A stretch of 64,000 nucleotides of DNA from Cytophaga hutchinsonii ATCC 33406 (GTDB taxonomy: Bacteria > Bacteroidota > Bacteroidia > Cytophagales > Cytophagaceae), in contig NC_008255.1 of NCBI RefSeq assembly GCF_000014145.1, forward strand, positions 1,179,501-1,243,500. The letters are read 5' to 3'. The notes beneath the pieces were generated by a model. That model was given only the letters and a program-made list of their open reading frames with translations, searched no databases and was not told the origin of the DNA. The translations under genes and the position numbers were made by a program. The stretch's first letter is position 1. The number at the start of each line of letters is the position of its first letter. Below, piece after piece: positions 63,986-64,000 of this stretch.

Positions 63986-64000
63986 AAGATCCTAATTGTA

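Overview
The window looks like chromosome of a gliding, type IX secretion-competent Bacteroidota of the Cytophaga group; Cytophaga hutchinsonii or a close relative is my best guess, made by recognition and not by a search. The reasons are an AT-rich genome, several very large exported proteins ending in the T9SS type A C-terminal sorting domain, the T9SS regulator PorX, a fused LpxC-FabZ, FabV as enoyl reductase, WG-repeat and WD40 envelope proteins, and Bacteroidota-type TAnnTTTG promoter boxes.

Layout. 1-8.6 kb: a plus-strand operon of a membrane-anchored WD40 protein (cut by the window start), an outer-membrane beta-barrel, an exported propeller-like protein and a 1525-residue T9SS surface protein. 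8.8-10 kb: a YeeE/YedE sulfur-transport pair. 10.1-15 kb: a small membrane protein, a WG-repeat protein, an SGNH lipoprotein and a quinone oxidoreductase. 15-20.6 kb (minus): a 5'-truncated four-helix-bundle gene next to a REP-like element, an ABC ATPase, lpxA, lpxC-fabZ, lpxD and an HD-domain protein, divergent from porX. 22.7-28.3 kb (minus): beta-carbonic anhydrase plus SulP transporter, a small exported protein, a glycosyltransferase fusion, recR and clpS. 28.4-32 kb: a sodium/solute symporter, an alkyltransferase-like protein, tRNA-Ser(UGA) and repeat-rich DNA. 32.4-38.8 kb: two overlapping genes for T9SS cargo, an LVIVD/CBM6 protein and a beta-propeller with two haem c motifs.

39.2-46.1 kb is the most interesting block, a light/DNA-repair island. 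One minus-strand operon encodes a DUF2805 protein, an atypical SDR, a flavin reductase, an internally deleted photolyase, a DUF2256 mini-protein (not a long ORF), an FeS-type photolyase and a cryptochrome-DASH. It is divergent from folE and a MerR-type regulator with a CarH/LitR-like cobalamin domain. The divergent promoter contains a perfect 67-bp palindrome built from four TTGTCTAA half-sites, a likely operator. The inferred circuit is that light destroys the AdoCbl-bound repressor and releases repair enzymes plus pterin/flavin supply functions.

46-57 kb: a phosphatase-like protein lacking its P-loop arginine, an AraC regulator, an acyl-CoA desaturase, a Zn/Cd P-type ATPase with a DUF6660-like protein, an exported PPC-domain lipoprotein, a PAS histidine kinase and an MFS transporter. 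57-64 kb: a large propeller lipoprotein, fabV, mltG, a thioesterase and a YihY/BrkB membrane protein.

Intergenic DNA carries at least four repeat systems: a REP-like family with CTGGTTGGTG arms, a second REP-like family at 15.1 kb, a family carrying the start of a REP-associated transposase gene, and inverted arrays of 7-bp units around a terminator. A 14-bp palindrome centred on CGCCGCGGCG also recurs. No CRISPR array, rRNA operon, intact transposase or prophage was seen.
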